From Udeniomyces pyricola (lineage: Eukaryota > Basidiomycota > Tremellomycetes > Cystofilobasidiales > Mrakiaceae): 64,000 nucleotides of DNA. The DNA lies in the NCBI GenBank assembly GCA_039545295.1, contig BCIK01000018.1:497543-561542 (forward strand). The letters run 5' to 3'. The stretch's first letter is position 1. Each line of letters starts with the position of its first letter. The position numbers and the translations under genes were made by a program. Below the pieces are notes generated by a model that ran no database searches, was not told the DNA's origin, and saw nothing but the letters and a program-made list of their open reading frames with translations. Positions 53,376 through 64,000 of the stretch are shown here, one piece after another.

Positions 53376-54728
53376 TCAGTCCATGACGGGACCGAGGGCG
53401 AACGAAGAAGGGCCCTTGTCGACGGTATGATCAGGAAGCATGCCACTCGGTCGCCTACGCTCCTTGTCCATCCAACCGGCAACTCGCTCCTGATACTCTC
53501 GCTCCTTCTGCTCTTCCTCCTCCGCCTCGTTCGTCGCCCGTCTCGTCAACAAAGGCAGCTTGGTCTCCGAGTCGCCTCGCCTTCTCGCCGCCCGGGCTTG
53601 AGCCTCGAGGAGTGCCTCGATCCGTTCGCGTTCCTGACGCTCCTTTTGCTTGATCCGGTGGTTTTCGCGTCGAACCTCGGCGGCAGCGGCGATTTCTTCG
53701 GGGGTGAGCGTCGCCGTCGTTGGCGCACCGTAGGTAGAGCCTCGACGCTCGGCTGGGATCGGGATCTGACAAGCCGAGTTGCCACCAGCATGATTGAATC
53801 GATCATGCTGTGAGAGCTTGCGCGTCGGTCGGGGAGGGGATTGGGTCATGATGGGTGGTGGTGAGGATGGCGCAGCGGCAGCGGCAGCGGGGATGATTTG
53901 ATGGGGGTTAGTGGTGGACGAGGATAGAGGAGGAGAAGGCAAGCCACGGGAAGAGCTAAAGGAGAACGTGTTGAGGAAGCTGTGTCGTCGATTGGAAGGC
54001 TCGGATGAAAGGTTCGGTTTGATGTCGAGGGATGGGGTGGTTTTGGTAGGCCGGGTAGGCGACGAGATTGATGAACGGTGACGGCCGGTCGCGGTCCCGG
54101 TCGCGGTCGTGGTTGGAGGAGGAGATGAAGGTGAGCCAACCGCTCCGACAGCGGCGAGAGCCGGCGAGGCTGATTGAGGGGTGATAGATGCACCAAAAGG
54201 GATGGAACCCTCCTCGTCCGAATGAGCATCTAGGTGGACGAGGGGACGTCGGACGGACATCCTTCGGGGGCCAAGATCAGTGCTGGCGTTGGTGGTGGGA
54301 GGGAAGGCCGCAGAGGCCGATCCAGGGCCAGCGATCGACGCGATCTCGTCGCGTCCGGTTCTCGGCTCGGACGCGCCGGAAGCATTGGCGGCGTGAACCA
54401 CCGGCCGTCGATCAGAGTTAACGGATGGCGCGATGGTAACCCAAGAGGGCTTGGATTGGGCAGGCGAGGAGAATGTCTTTGGTGAGGGTTTAGTATTAGG
54501 ATGACCGTTCTTGATGGCGGGGGTCGAAGAGGAGGAAGACAAGCTAGCGGAGAGGCGTCTGAAGATGCTGGGCTTTGGCTGCTTCTGAGCGGAGCCAAGG
54601 TAGTCTGCAAAGGAGGAGACTCGACGCTCGATCGTTGGTGGAGGGTGGGTTGGGGAGATCATGGGTGTGGTGTATGAAGTATGGGTGGGTGATGGTGGAT
54701 GGTGGGGGTGTACGATGGATGCGACCAT
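53376..54728 (-). CDS. Intrinsically disordered Ser/Pro-rich protein with C-terminal coiled coil
   Basis: No family recognised. Single exon, 450 aa from the ATG at 54728, chosen because it sits in a perfect GCCACCATGG context; in-frame ATGs upstream (54800 and between) have weaker contexts. The first 300 residues are low complexity (Pro, Ser, Thr, Ala runs) with a short ordered-looking segment near residue 35 (RRVSSFADYLG, then SIFRRLSASL) and many S/T-P sites. Residues about 340-430 form a charged helix rich in Arg/Glu (EIAAAAEVRRENHRIKQKER), probably a coiled coil. The long clean frame over 1.35 kb and stable codon use support coding. Possibly a signalling or cytoskeletal adaptor, but there is no direct evidence. 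Confidence 0.7.
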   Translation of the reverse strand: MVASIVHPHHPPSPTHTSYTTPMISPTHPPPTIERRVSSFADYLGSAQKQPKPSIFRRLSASLSSSSSTPAIKNGHPNTKPSPKTFSSPAQSKPSWVTIAPSVNSDRRPVVHAANASGASEPRTGRDEIASIAGPGSASAAFPPTTNASTDLGPRRMSVRRPLVHLDAHSDEEGSIPFGASITPQSASPALAAVGAVGSPSSPPPTTTATGTATGRHRSSISSPTRPTKTTPSLDIKPNLSSEPSNRRHSFLNTFSFSSSRGLPSPPLSSSTTNPHQIIPAAAAAAPSSPPPIMTQSPPRPTRKLSQHDRFNHAGGNSACQIPIPAERRGSTYGAPTTATLTPEEIAAAAEVRRENHRIKQKERQERERIEALLEAQARAARRRGDSETKLPLLTRRATNEAEEEEQKEREYQERVAGWMDKERRRPSGMLPDHTVDKGPSSFALGPVMD

Positions 54729-55822
54729 GGTGGCAAAGACATGTGAGGATGGGCAGAAGACCGGCCGAAAGCAAGACATCAAAGACAAGACAAGATGCAT
54801 CGAATTCACTCCGTCTCACTTCTAACCGATCACTCGATTCCATCAATTCTCCCTCACGCCGCCAAACAAGCTTTGATTCCAGACCGCTTCTCTGGACTTT
54901 AATTAACCCTTCGAGCTTCAGCTCCGGCTAGACGTTACACATGATCATGATCATGATCATTTTGCTGCATTCCGCGGGCATACCAAATATAATCAATCCG
55001 TCTAGTCACCATCTAAGTTCCAATTTCCAAGTTCCAGGCTGTTTGTTGAATCGAATCGTCCGCAACTATTCAACTCGGTCCTCCATGTGATGGTCTGGCC
55101 TGGTACTTGGTGCACTTAGTGTCTGTGTAGACACTTATATCCGAGAGTCACATATCATCCATCACATGACTTTGGTTACCATCGACTGGTACTATTGGCG
55201 CGACCAAAGATCATATTCGATCAAGAACTAGCGAAAGCCGAAAGCCGAAACCTCAGTTCGGCCTGGCAACAGCGACCAGGCCACTTTGTACGTTCCGGTC
55301 CGACTTACCCTCCCGACATCACGCGTACGCGAACCGTAGTGCCGTCTGCAAGCTCCATTCAGAGGTACCTTCTTTGGACTGCAGTCGACTGGGAAGGTAG
55401 ACAAACACCATCTGACCTCCAGACATCGAAACATCCAGAGCTTCATGAGCATGGCCACTATGCACCAAGGTACTACGGCTAGAGTACTGCTTGGGAAAAA
55501 AATGCTGAGACCAGTACACATATCGATATATTCTTTGGACGTCGATCAGTAAGTTAGTAACGACCAAGTGGCCAATCACGCGATTGATATGTACAATCAT
55601 TCATCCACAGTATGACCCTCGTTCCTGCCTAAAAAGCGTCGACCCCCTTGCCCCTCTTGAGGCGACCTTTCCACCCATGCCTGCAACCACTGACACGGCT
55701 TCGACAACTCCCATCCTCTCCGCTATGTACATTCGCTGCATCTCCGCTCCTCTCTGCACTTGACTCTGCGCAACACCCTGATCACGGTCCCCATCCTTCC
55801 CTCCGTAGTCACATTGCTAGCT
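54729..55822. other. Intergenic region with 20-bp palindrome
   Basis: About 1.1 kb: promoter of the minus-strand gene ending at 54728 and 3' flank of CHO2. It contains the TGATCA-based palindrome listed separately and no recognisable gene. The frame at 55195-55482 has no domain. Confidence 0.5.
54941..54960. repeat. Perfect 20-bp palindrome of overlapping TGATCA units
   Basis: Three overlapping ATGATC units make a 20-base stretch identical to its reverse complement, 213 bases upstream of the gene starting at 54728. Confidence 0.85.
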
Positions 55823-58800
55823 TCAAGCTCCTCCACTACCATCCCGTCCTCCCTTTCCCTCGCTTGTCCCACTGACACTCCTCACAATCCCCCTTCGTCC
55901 TTCCTTACCCCCACCTCCCATACCAGCCGTACCGGCGTCCCTTCCGAGAATTCGTCTCGTATCTGCAATCTTGATGGCGAGTTCGCCCACATTGGGCTCG
56001 GCCAGGATCACGTCCGTAACGAACTCGACATCGAACGCCTCGCGGATGCCGGCGACCATACGTTTGCTTTGCTCGAGAGACATGATGATAAAGTCGTCCT
56101 CGTCACGATCCGGGCTGTCAAACGATTGCGAGGGGGAGAGCTTTGGAGGCGTGGGCAAAGGCGAACCGTGTTCGGATGCTGTCGCCGTGAGAGGGAACGA
56201 AGGAGTGACAGGGGTAAGAAGAGATCGGGCCGAGATAGGAACGAGAGCTGGGTCCGAATCGAGAGCGAGCGTGACAATTCGGGTCAAGATGGAGTGAATC
56301 GAATCAACCGAGATTGGATCGCTGGGTCGAGGAACAAAGATCTCGATGGGCGCGAATCGGGCCATGACGTTGTGTTTACCTGCCAGATTATAGCCAAAGC
56401 AGAGTAGGCATCAGTTGGCGATACTGCTCGGTCGGAGCTGACTCAAGAAAGAAAAAAAAGAAAGAAAGAAAAAAAAAAAGAAGAAAAAAAAAAAGAAAAA
56501 AAAAAACTCACCATCGTGATGCAACCTGAGTTCATATCGGCCAGTCTGCCAAGGGAGCGCATCCCCCTTGAGGACGGCTTTACCTTGAGCAAACTCTCCC
56601 TCAATCTCGCTGAATTTCCCATCCGCAATGTTCTTGGCAGGCGTCGGAACATCACCATCAAACTCGTCTTCATAGAGAGCAGTCCATTTGCCGACAGAGG
56701 AGATACGAGTCACAAGCTGAGATTTGCAAGCTGGATTTGAACCGATGCGAACGTTTATCAGTTACGAAATGAGCACTAGACAGTTGACGTTAATACAGAT
56801 CATGAAGCACGAATCACGTACCTCCAAGTCGGTAAATACCAATCCAATCCTTTCGCCTGATGTGAGTAACCAGAATGGAAAGAGAAAAGACAGTACAAGG
56901 GCCCAGGAGAAACATGAGAAACGTGTGAATGCACTGCCCAATGACGGAACCACCGATCAAAGAGACTTACGAATGAGTCTTGGGAGCTTCCCAAGCGATC
57001 TCGATTGGCTCTCCAATGTGGAACCGAGTCGGCTGTTCTTGGCCCTCGACCTCGATGGTCGGAACAGGGATAGCCGTGGTGGCAGCCGAAGGAAGGACCT
57101 TGATTTTGTACTGAGAGCAATCGATGGCGGAGACATTCGCAACCCGACTGCGAGAGCACAACAAAGCATCGAAGTGGGTAGAGATCAGAGGACCGACTTA
57201 AGGAGGTGAGAATCTGACCGGCAAAGGCAGATACACACGTGATGACAAGCTTCTCCCGCGACTGCTGGAGCAGGAACTTGGTGTCTTGAACAACTTCAGA
57301 AATTCGAGGGCGGGCTGATGCAGGATTGACAAGAAGCAGGAATGTCAGTGATGAGCCTTGGCCCCGTAACCCAAATCCATGGACACGAACTGAGCACATC
57401 TTGACGCACCATTCTCGAGGAAATCCTCAACGTTCCGGTGGATCTTTTGGTCGACCTGATCGATTCTACCCTTGACCTAAGAAAATTGATACATCAGCTT
57501 GGATCAACGGCAAGGAGGCGGACGGAGGAAAGGCGAGCATCAAGGCAAACTCACTTCCTGCACAACTCGCTTAAGATCCTTGGACTCGAAGCGTTTCGCG
57601 TTGGACGAGACGACGTTCTTAAAGGTCTTGGTCAAGCCGGCGTCTTTGCGAACGGCATCACCGTAGATCTTTCGCATGTGGGGACTGTTTTGTCATCGAT
57701 GCATGTCAGCCCATACGCCCCCAGCATCTTGATCTCAGAAGCGTCACGCAAGTATACGTGCAGAGAACTCACCCCTCGACCTGGCTGAGGAACCACCAAT
57801 GACTAAGGGAACTGAAGATGGCAAGCCCAAAGACAAGCTTGCTACCAGAAATCAACGCAAGACCGAAGAGAGCCGCTCCCGACATGAGGCGCTCCGGGTT
57901 GTTGAGGAACCGATAGATGCCGGTGTAAGCAAGCTGGGGCGGGTATCGCTCGAGAAGGAAAAAGTCGGAGTAAAGCCAGCCAAAGTCACCGAGGACCTCG
58001 TAGGTGGACAAGGCGGTCCAGACATGGAGAGCGATAAGCATGCATCCGAGAGTGTGCCTGAGAAGCTGGCCTCCAACCGTCCAGTCTGAGGGGATGGTGT
58101 AGGTCTTCCAAGCGAGACTCGTGAATGAGACTACGAAGGAAATGGACCAGAGAGATATGAGCTGAGTGCTACCGGGCGAGGTATGACAAGGCCATAAGAC
58201 CACGAACCATAAGTCATGACAAGACTGAGGTTGTACACAACCTTCCAATTGTTGAAGGCTTCCTCAACGGCACCTTCCTCGCCTCCAGGGTAGTGGTAAT
58301 GTTTGACGAAGTGTCGGACAAGCCATCGCTCTTTGCTCTGCTTGTCGAGAAGCGTTCCGAGACCGAATGAGTGGAACGCTCGCCACGCAAGAGCGTGGGC
58401 CACATGAGCCGCGAGGAGCCAGGATGGGGAGAGAGGAGAAGTCAAGGCGGAGAGTAGAGCGTATGTAATGAGGAGAAGCAAAGAAAGATCGGCAGCTCTG
58501 TAGATTTATATAGCCAACGATGAGTGAGAGTTTGCTCAGACAGATTGGATGTGAATCCACGAAGAATCTAAAGGACACCCTGATCTTTGAACGCACCGGA
58601 AAATGTCAAAATTCTTGAGAATGACAAAGTCTCGTCGGAAGTAGCGATGGTGAAGATCGTGAATGGTCGCCGACTTGGATCGCGTTCGAGTCTCCCTGCT
58701 GGAACCTGCACTCATGAAGCTGTCTGATCGAGAGCTCGCCTGGGGCCGGCTTGAGTACGAGGTAGAAGGCAGGTCAACGAGGTCATCGTCGAGCTCGGTA

Positions 58801-60902
58801 TCCGTAGCGGTCTCTCCTGTTTAGTGAGGCAGGATAAATCATGAGCTCGAGTCGAGTACATGCGCACAGAAGGAGATATAAACACTCTCACCCTCGGTAG
58901 CACCAGGCGTTTCGATCATCTCCACATCGAGGGCGGAGGAGTCGGTCTCGCCCGAAACTGAGGACGAAGAGGTGGAATAATCCTGCACAAGAGGCACTCG
59001 AGATGCCAAGGGCTTCTTCTCGCCGTAAACCCGCTCGATATCTGCCAAGGACGCGTGATCGTGAGTCATTTAAGCAACCCAAAGAAGGCAATGATGGGTT
59101 GTTTTGGATGATGGAAGAGACTAACGAGGGTTCTCAAACCAGAGCAAGAACCCGAATTGAGCGATGTGGGCAAGGATCGAGACAAAGAGGACCGTGTACC
59201 TGGCGAGCGATGATGCAGCAAGTCAGCATTTTGATAGCATACATGGTCGGTGGCTGACGAATACGTGTGACTCACGAAGCAACGACGATGGAGAGTCCGT
59301 AGAATCCAGCGTAACCGACCGAGTACATCTGTCAAGTTCAGAAAAGACTTTCCGTGTCAGCACCTGACTCAACGAGGCCCGTAGAAGAGGACGGGCATCG
59401 CCGCATGACGTACCGGATGAGGAGCAACCTCGTAGACACCATCAAAGACAAGATCTTTCTTCAGCAGGATGGAGTAGAAGGCGTCTCCCCAGTACCTGTG
59501 ATACAATAAGGAAGTTAGTCCACATGTCTTGCTGATGCATACATCGGGTTGGGACTGAAGCTTACCAGGCGTAGTCCTTGACAACTCGGTGAGCGTCGAC
59601 CTGATGTAGAAACGAAGAGAGCCTTGAGAACAATTCCGTCGTATACAAGACAGATGGGTCTGGAGTATATTACTCACTTTGACCCAGACGTTGAAAGCGA
59701 TCAAGGTCCATCCACCGGCCCATCGAAGGATATGAAGGGGAACAGATTGGTTGGCGGGGAATGTGAGGAAGGACCAGGCAAACAGGGAGTACGAGACGAA
59801 GTCGTTGAGGAGAATGACATCGACAACCTGCATCACAATCCCCAACAAGGCAGTCAGCTTCGTGTGGAATAACTCTTACTAGAGGCGTTCCAGAGTATAC
59901 TCACCTGTCGGAAGAGCAACCAGACGGTGAACTCGACCGGAGCGTCCTCGAAGACGTAGCCATCTCCAATCTTGCCCTCAAGCTCCTTCTTGCACCACTT
60001 GGCGATGAGCGGACGCTTGTTGGCATCAAGCCATCCGCGTCGAACAACCTCGCGAACGATGTAACGCTTGGTAGACTGCTTGCGGAGAATCCAGCCGAGG
60101 CCGACGTTGTAGGCCAGTCGAAAGACGGCAAACAAAACGAGAAAAACAATTCGGGACCATCTCAAGGGGAGGACAAGAAACAATAGGCTGGAATGGAGAT
60201 GTGACGGTTCGGTCCAGTCAGAAATCAGCCTTGGACTCCCTATCCGATACACGTGCACATTGCACGAATGGAATGTAGAGCGGAAAGTGAAGTCTCAAAC
60301 ATGCCCCAGCGGCGGGCGAATCCCGAGAATTAGGGCAGAGATCTTGAGATTGCCAACCGGCGCACGTACCATTGGGCCCCAAGCATGACGAGCGTCAGGA
60401 TATCGAGCGAACTCTTTCGGGACGAAGGTGAGGCGAGATGATGGATAAACGAATGCGTGGGAGGCACGATGAAGGCTACAAGGTAGGCGGACAAACATCA
60501 TCACACGACAGCAAGAGGTGAGGCGGGGTAGTATGAAGAAAAGGGCAAGAAAGCGTGAGCTGGCATGTTCGTGCCGGTAATCCTCCCCAATAATGGTGCG
60601 ATAAGGGTCTCCCGTGCGGGCTTACCTTTGCCGTCGGGTGTCTTGCCCCAGAGAATATCGTCATCCTCTGGAACAGGCGAGATTGCGGTTGCGGTAGGCG
60701 TCGTAGATTCGGAGGGGGTCTTTGATCCAGGGCGAGCAAAGGCAAGGTCATCGCCTGCAGCTTGATCAAGGGTCGGCAAGTCGTCCGAAGGCGTAGCGAA
60801 GGCGGTTGACTTGCGATTTCGCATGGACTGAGGAGAGGTGTTTGTGAACTGGGTGAATTTTTGGTCCATGGGAGGAGGCTGGAGGAGGTCTGGAAAGACC
60901 AT
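55823..60902 (-). CDS. CHO2: Phosphatidylethanolamine N-methyltransferase (class I, Cho2)
   Basis: ER membrane enzyme doing the first methylation of PE towards phosphatidylcholine. Exons: 60902-60626, 60475-60370, 60187-59905, 59827-59678, 59600-59566, 59495-59414, 59328-59276, 59199-59126, 59041-58892, 58816-58597, 58497-58208, 58130-57773, 57684-57555, 57476-57410, 57314-57239, 57147-56971, 56856-56822, 56730-56512, 56379-55823 (1112 aa; yeast Cho2 is 869). Two tandem PEMT units: the first has WYWGDAFYS and APHPMYSVGY (308-317), the second RFLNNPERLMSG and SLSHWWFLSQVEGPHM, each with membrane helices. An acidic/Ser linker separates them. The C-terminal half is soluble (DWIGIYRLG, then KWTALYEDEFDGD), as in fungal Cho2. 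The start at 60902 is the first Met; MDQKFT, 11 residues on, is possible. Confidence 0.92.
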
Positions 60903-61545
60903 GGGTGATAAGAACGCTATGGGACCGACGGAAGGGTTGCAGGGGGTGAGGGAGCGAACGAGAAAGACAAAAGTCAAAGTCAAAGGCGATTGATTGATTA
61001 GTCGTGGCAGGGGAAGCTGCAAGTGATGGCGCTTGCCGCGTCTCTTCTCCGCATTTCTTACGTTTAGTTTTCCGTCGCCGGATATATATCGCATATGCCC
61101 CTGATTTCCCCCAGGTTTTCTTTTTCAATTCGTCTCTCATTAGACTTATTCAATGATTCGCCGTGTTGGGAATTCAGATTTCATCAAAATCCAAACCTGC
61201 GACCATATATATCCCCTGTCTACTCTATATATATATGTATATTTGGATCATGTATCTACTATTGTCAAGCATCGACTAGTACATCCATATTGCATGAGCC
61301 TCAATCAAAGACAGAGTCGATCTAGCTTCGACGTTCGACAACAACTTCAGGGTCATTGACATCCATGTTCATCATTCATAAAGTAATATAGAAACGCCCG
61401 CGCACAAAGCAAGCCAAGAAAACGCCCAAGCCAGTGACTACAACCAAACCAATTACTATTTAGTATATATCTACCCTACGTCTCACTTCTCGCGCCCCGT
61501 CGAACTGCTCCGTCCTCCCACACACAATCCTATCAAATCCACTCC
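60903..61545. other. CHO2 promoter and bZIP 3' flank
   Basis: 643 bases between two minus-strand genes. TATATA-like tracts occur at 61081-61088 and 61205-61237, and the rest is A/T-rich compared with its surroundings. No gene recognised and no clear inositol-response element. Confidence 0.5.
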
Positions 61546-63915
61546 CTAGAAACTCATCGACGCCAGCCGACTCATTCCTTTGCCCAGCGCACTCCCGCCC
61601 GACGACGCTTGCATCATCCGTCTCGCTTCCGAGCTTCCCACCACGCTCACCTCCCGCTTCCTGAGCTCGAGCTCAAGCTCCAGATCGAGTCGCAAAAAGT
61701 CTCCTCCACCCATCGTCTGGAGAGTGTCATTCGTCGGGGCCTCGAACGAGTCGGCCGACGGTGGAAGGGTCAAAAGTCGTGATGAGGGCAAAGTCGAATC
61801 CCGAGAGTACGAGGCAGGAGGCGAGGATCCACGCAGGGTAGCAGGCGATGAGGGTACTGAAGACAAAGGCGATGAAGAGACGTGCTGGTCGGCCCCTTCT
61901 GCGCCCGACAGTCCCATGACAGCCTCTTCAAGTTCAAGCCGTTCGAGCGGTCGGCCATCCCATGCTGTCCGCGTCGCGCCTTCCCCGATGTCACCCTGCT
62001 CCTTCGAATTCTCATCCTGCCCAGGCAACAAGGGGGTTTCCACCACCATCCAACCAGCAGACGATTGACCTGAGCTATCTTGTGTGGCCGCTCCGCCGGA
62101 CGAGCTTGCACCATCAAAGAGATTGAGACCAAGCCATCGCTCAAGCACGTCCTCGACATCGTCGTTGGGACCAGCCGGAGCAGGAGAGACGAGGTCGTCG
62201 AGCGCAGCTGACGACTTCGGCACCGGTCGGAGGAGAGTAAGGGCAAATGACTTTCGCGTGGGAAGGCTGAGAGAGGAGGGGAATGACCATCGAGCGAGTT
62301 GGTGGGCAGGCGGAGCGTTGTCAACGCTTTCGAGCTCGTCCTCTGTCGCAGACGGTCGCTCGACGCAGAGCGCGTCGTCGTGAGCGATGTGGGCCTGCTT
62401 GGTGTCTTCATGACAGACACCCATGTCGTCATCGACCTCGTCTTGGCTTCCGGTCGCGATGGTCGTGTTGTTGAGGAACATAGCAGATGGCAAGCCGGCA
62501 CCAGGTCCTCCTGCTTGCAGGACTCGGCCAAGGAAAGAAGGAAGAGGGGACGAGTTTGTATGGGATGTAGATCGCGAGGGAAGGCTCGGAAGGTTGGGAA
62601 GCGAAAAGAGGGCAAACGAGAAAAGGATAACCTATGACCAGTGCAGCCATGAAGATATATCAATACGGAAAATACACACGGAAACTCATCCTCCTCAAAC
62701 GATATATGCAGGCGTTACCGCACTCACCATCAACGCGACTCCACCAACTCTCTTGCCTTCTCGGTCCCGCTTGCTGAGACCAAGGATTTGTCTCTGTCCC
62801 TCCTCCGACGCCCCGAAGCCCATCTCGGCAGCTCGCGGCCGGTCTTGCTGGCTTTGAAGACTGGCACTCATCATTGGTCCCCTCATGCTTGCACCGTAAC
62901 TTCTTTGTTGGATGTTAGAAACGTCCGTCGTGTCGTGTCCTCGCGCTCTCAGGGAAGCAAGCTCGACTTGAAGCGCGGCCTCCCGAGTCATGGATGCATG
63001 CAGTAGTGATCTGACATTGGCTAGGTCGGATTGCAGAGACGACACAAGTTCGGGGTTGGAGCTTGTCACGGAAGAAGATGGAACAGAGACCACCGATCGG
63101 GGTTGTTGCGGAGAAGAGGAAGGCGTGGGACCTGATCCATCGGAAGAGGCGACGAGTTGCTGTCGAAGCTGAGCGTTCTCCGCCTGGAGTGCCTGCACTC
63201 GAATTTCCATTTCATCATACTGTTCGCGTTTCCTGCAAAACGGCGAGTTGTAGAAACAACAATACAGAGAGAAGTCATCAGGAACTCGGGCAGTTACCTT
63301 TATCAGCAAGCGTTACGAACAGGAACCGACCTCTGGCGACTGAGAAAAGCGGCTGCACGGTTCTTGACAAGTCTAGCTTCTTTCTTGGAAAGTCCACTAT
63401 CAGGAGTCGACATACCACGTAAGTGGACAAGGTCAGTGTGAAAGCCTAAGATAGATGTGAGCCTCGCAGATGCTGAAGCGGCACTCACCTCACGTCCGGA
63501 TGCTGAAACTCTGCAGTCGTCGGTAACTGTTTTCGCTTCTTGCCCTTGCCAGTCTTTTTGGGGCTATCAGCGTCGGCAAAGTCGTCTCCAGCCTCGTGCC
63601 CAGTGACAGGGTCAGGGTCGACAGAGCCACGCGAGGACGAAGCTTCCGAGTGCGTATAGGGATTGCTGCTTGAGAAAACGGGTGGGGGCCCGGGCGAAAC
63701 AGAGTGACGTGCGCGTTTGAGCGGCTTGACGTGGTCGAGTGAAGGTGAGGGTGGAGTAAAGGGAAAGAACGCGTTTTCGGACGATGGTGCCGAGGTCGAG
63801 GTTGAGGCGGCCGGCAACGGTGAGAAAGAAAGAGGAAAGTCAGAAGCGTAGGGCAAGTGAGAATAGTCTGAGGGAGGTTGAGGTTGCGGGTTGGGCGGAA
63901 GTAACGGATGCGGAG
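61546..63915 (-). CDS. bZIP transcription factor with a transmembrane-like segment, 5' exon outside window
   Basis: DNA-binding regulator of unknown target. Exons in the window: 63915-63489, 63396-63331, 63232-62728, 62631-61546. The first begins after TTGCAG with one base of a codon missing and no ATG remains to 64000, so the start exon lies beyond the right edge. About 694 residues are visible. The N-terminal 140 residues are Pro/Ser-rich with a basic stretch (KKTGKGKKRKQL), a likely NLS. The basic region is KNRAAAFLSRQRKREQ, followed by a short zipper (Met, Leu, Leu at 7-residue spacing, with NAQL) and a second Leu-rich helix. Exon 3 ends and exon 4 begins in an uncharged run (GGVALM then VILFSFALFSLP), which looks like one membrane helix. 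The last 345 residues are acidic and Ser/Pro-rich. Exon joins keep frame; the 63489 donor was chosen over GTGAGG at 63493 because only it reads through. Confidence 0.82.
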
Positions 63916-64000
63916 CTGCAAGGAAGGGGGTTGCCACACAATAGAGGAATGGGAAGAAAGAAGCGCAATAAAATGGGGAAGGAAATAAAGGCAGGACAAG

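Noticed and set aside
56733..56743. GGTTCAAATCC on the minus strand, like a tRNA B box
   Set aside because: It lies at the intron acceptor of CHO2 exon 18; no A box or cloverleaf can be formed around it.
63493..63499. GTGAGG donor ending the first visible bZIP exon earlier
   Set aside because: It leaves phase 0 and no local acceptor then restores the basic-region frame. The donor after 63489 with the acceptor before 63396 does.

Overview
The window reads as nuclear DNA of an intron-rich basidiomycete fungus, probably a yeast-like one. The protein families are fungal (FAB1, LEU4, SEC53, UTP20, ERG26, KRI1, CHO2 and a cytochrome-b5-fused sphingolipid desaturase). Genes carry many short GT-AG introns with CTAAC/CTGAC-like branch sequences, and CGA is a frequent arginine codon. 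I lean to Pucciniomycotina but cannot prove the class. I see no prophage, bacterial operon, CRISPR array, rRNA, confident tRNA or intact transposon. Exon chains for ten genes were rebuilt by hand. All close in frame from start to stop except the mitochondrial uS13 gene (5' end unresolved) and two genes cut by the window edges.

Layout, left to right: a Ser/Pro-rich protein cut by the left edge (1-2725, +); 2.4 kb without a recognised gene; a cytochrome b5/front-end desaturase of the delta-8 sphingolipid type (5169-8741, +); mitochondrial ribosomal protein uS13m (10518-about 11678, -); the very large FAB1 PI3P 5-kinase gene (12302-23667, -, 34 exons, 2764 aa); LEU4 2-isopropylmalate synthase, divergent from FAB1 (24536-27590, +); RPL22/eL22 (28339-29311, +); SEC53 phosphomannomutase (30171-32156, +); UTP20 (32591-42873, +, 2770 aa); ERG26 (43575-46153, -); an unrecognised, probably mitochondrial protein divergent from ERG26 (46590-48703, +); KRI1 (48860-52337, -); a disordered protein with a coiled-coil end (53376-54728, -); CHO2 phosphatidylethanolamine methyltransferase (55823-60902, -); and a bZIP transcription factor whose 5' exon lies outside the window (61546-63915, -).

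Two themes recur. One is membrane lipid metabolism: sphingolipid desaturation, PI(3,5)P2, sterol C4-demethylation and phosphatidylcholine synthesis. The other is ribosome production: UTP20, KRI1, eL22 and uS13m. SEC53 feeds glycosylation and GPI anchors; LEU4 feeds leucine synthesis. Nothing shows that the genes form a co-regulated cluster; this looks like ordinary fungal gene order.

The most interesting points are a bZIP factor with a hydrophobic, transmembrane-like segment after its zipper (possible membrane-tethered factor), a GC-AG intron next to the second histidine box of the desaturase, micro-exons of 10-20 nt in SEC53, LEU4 and FAB1, and long homopolymer runs inside introns, some touching splice signals.
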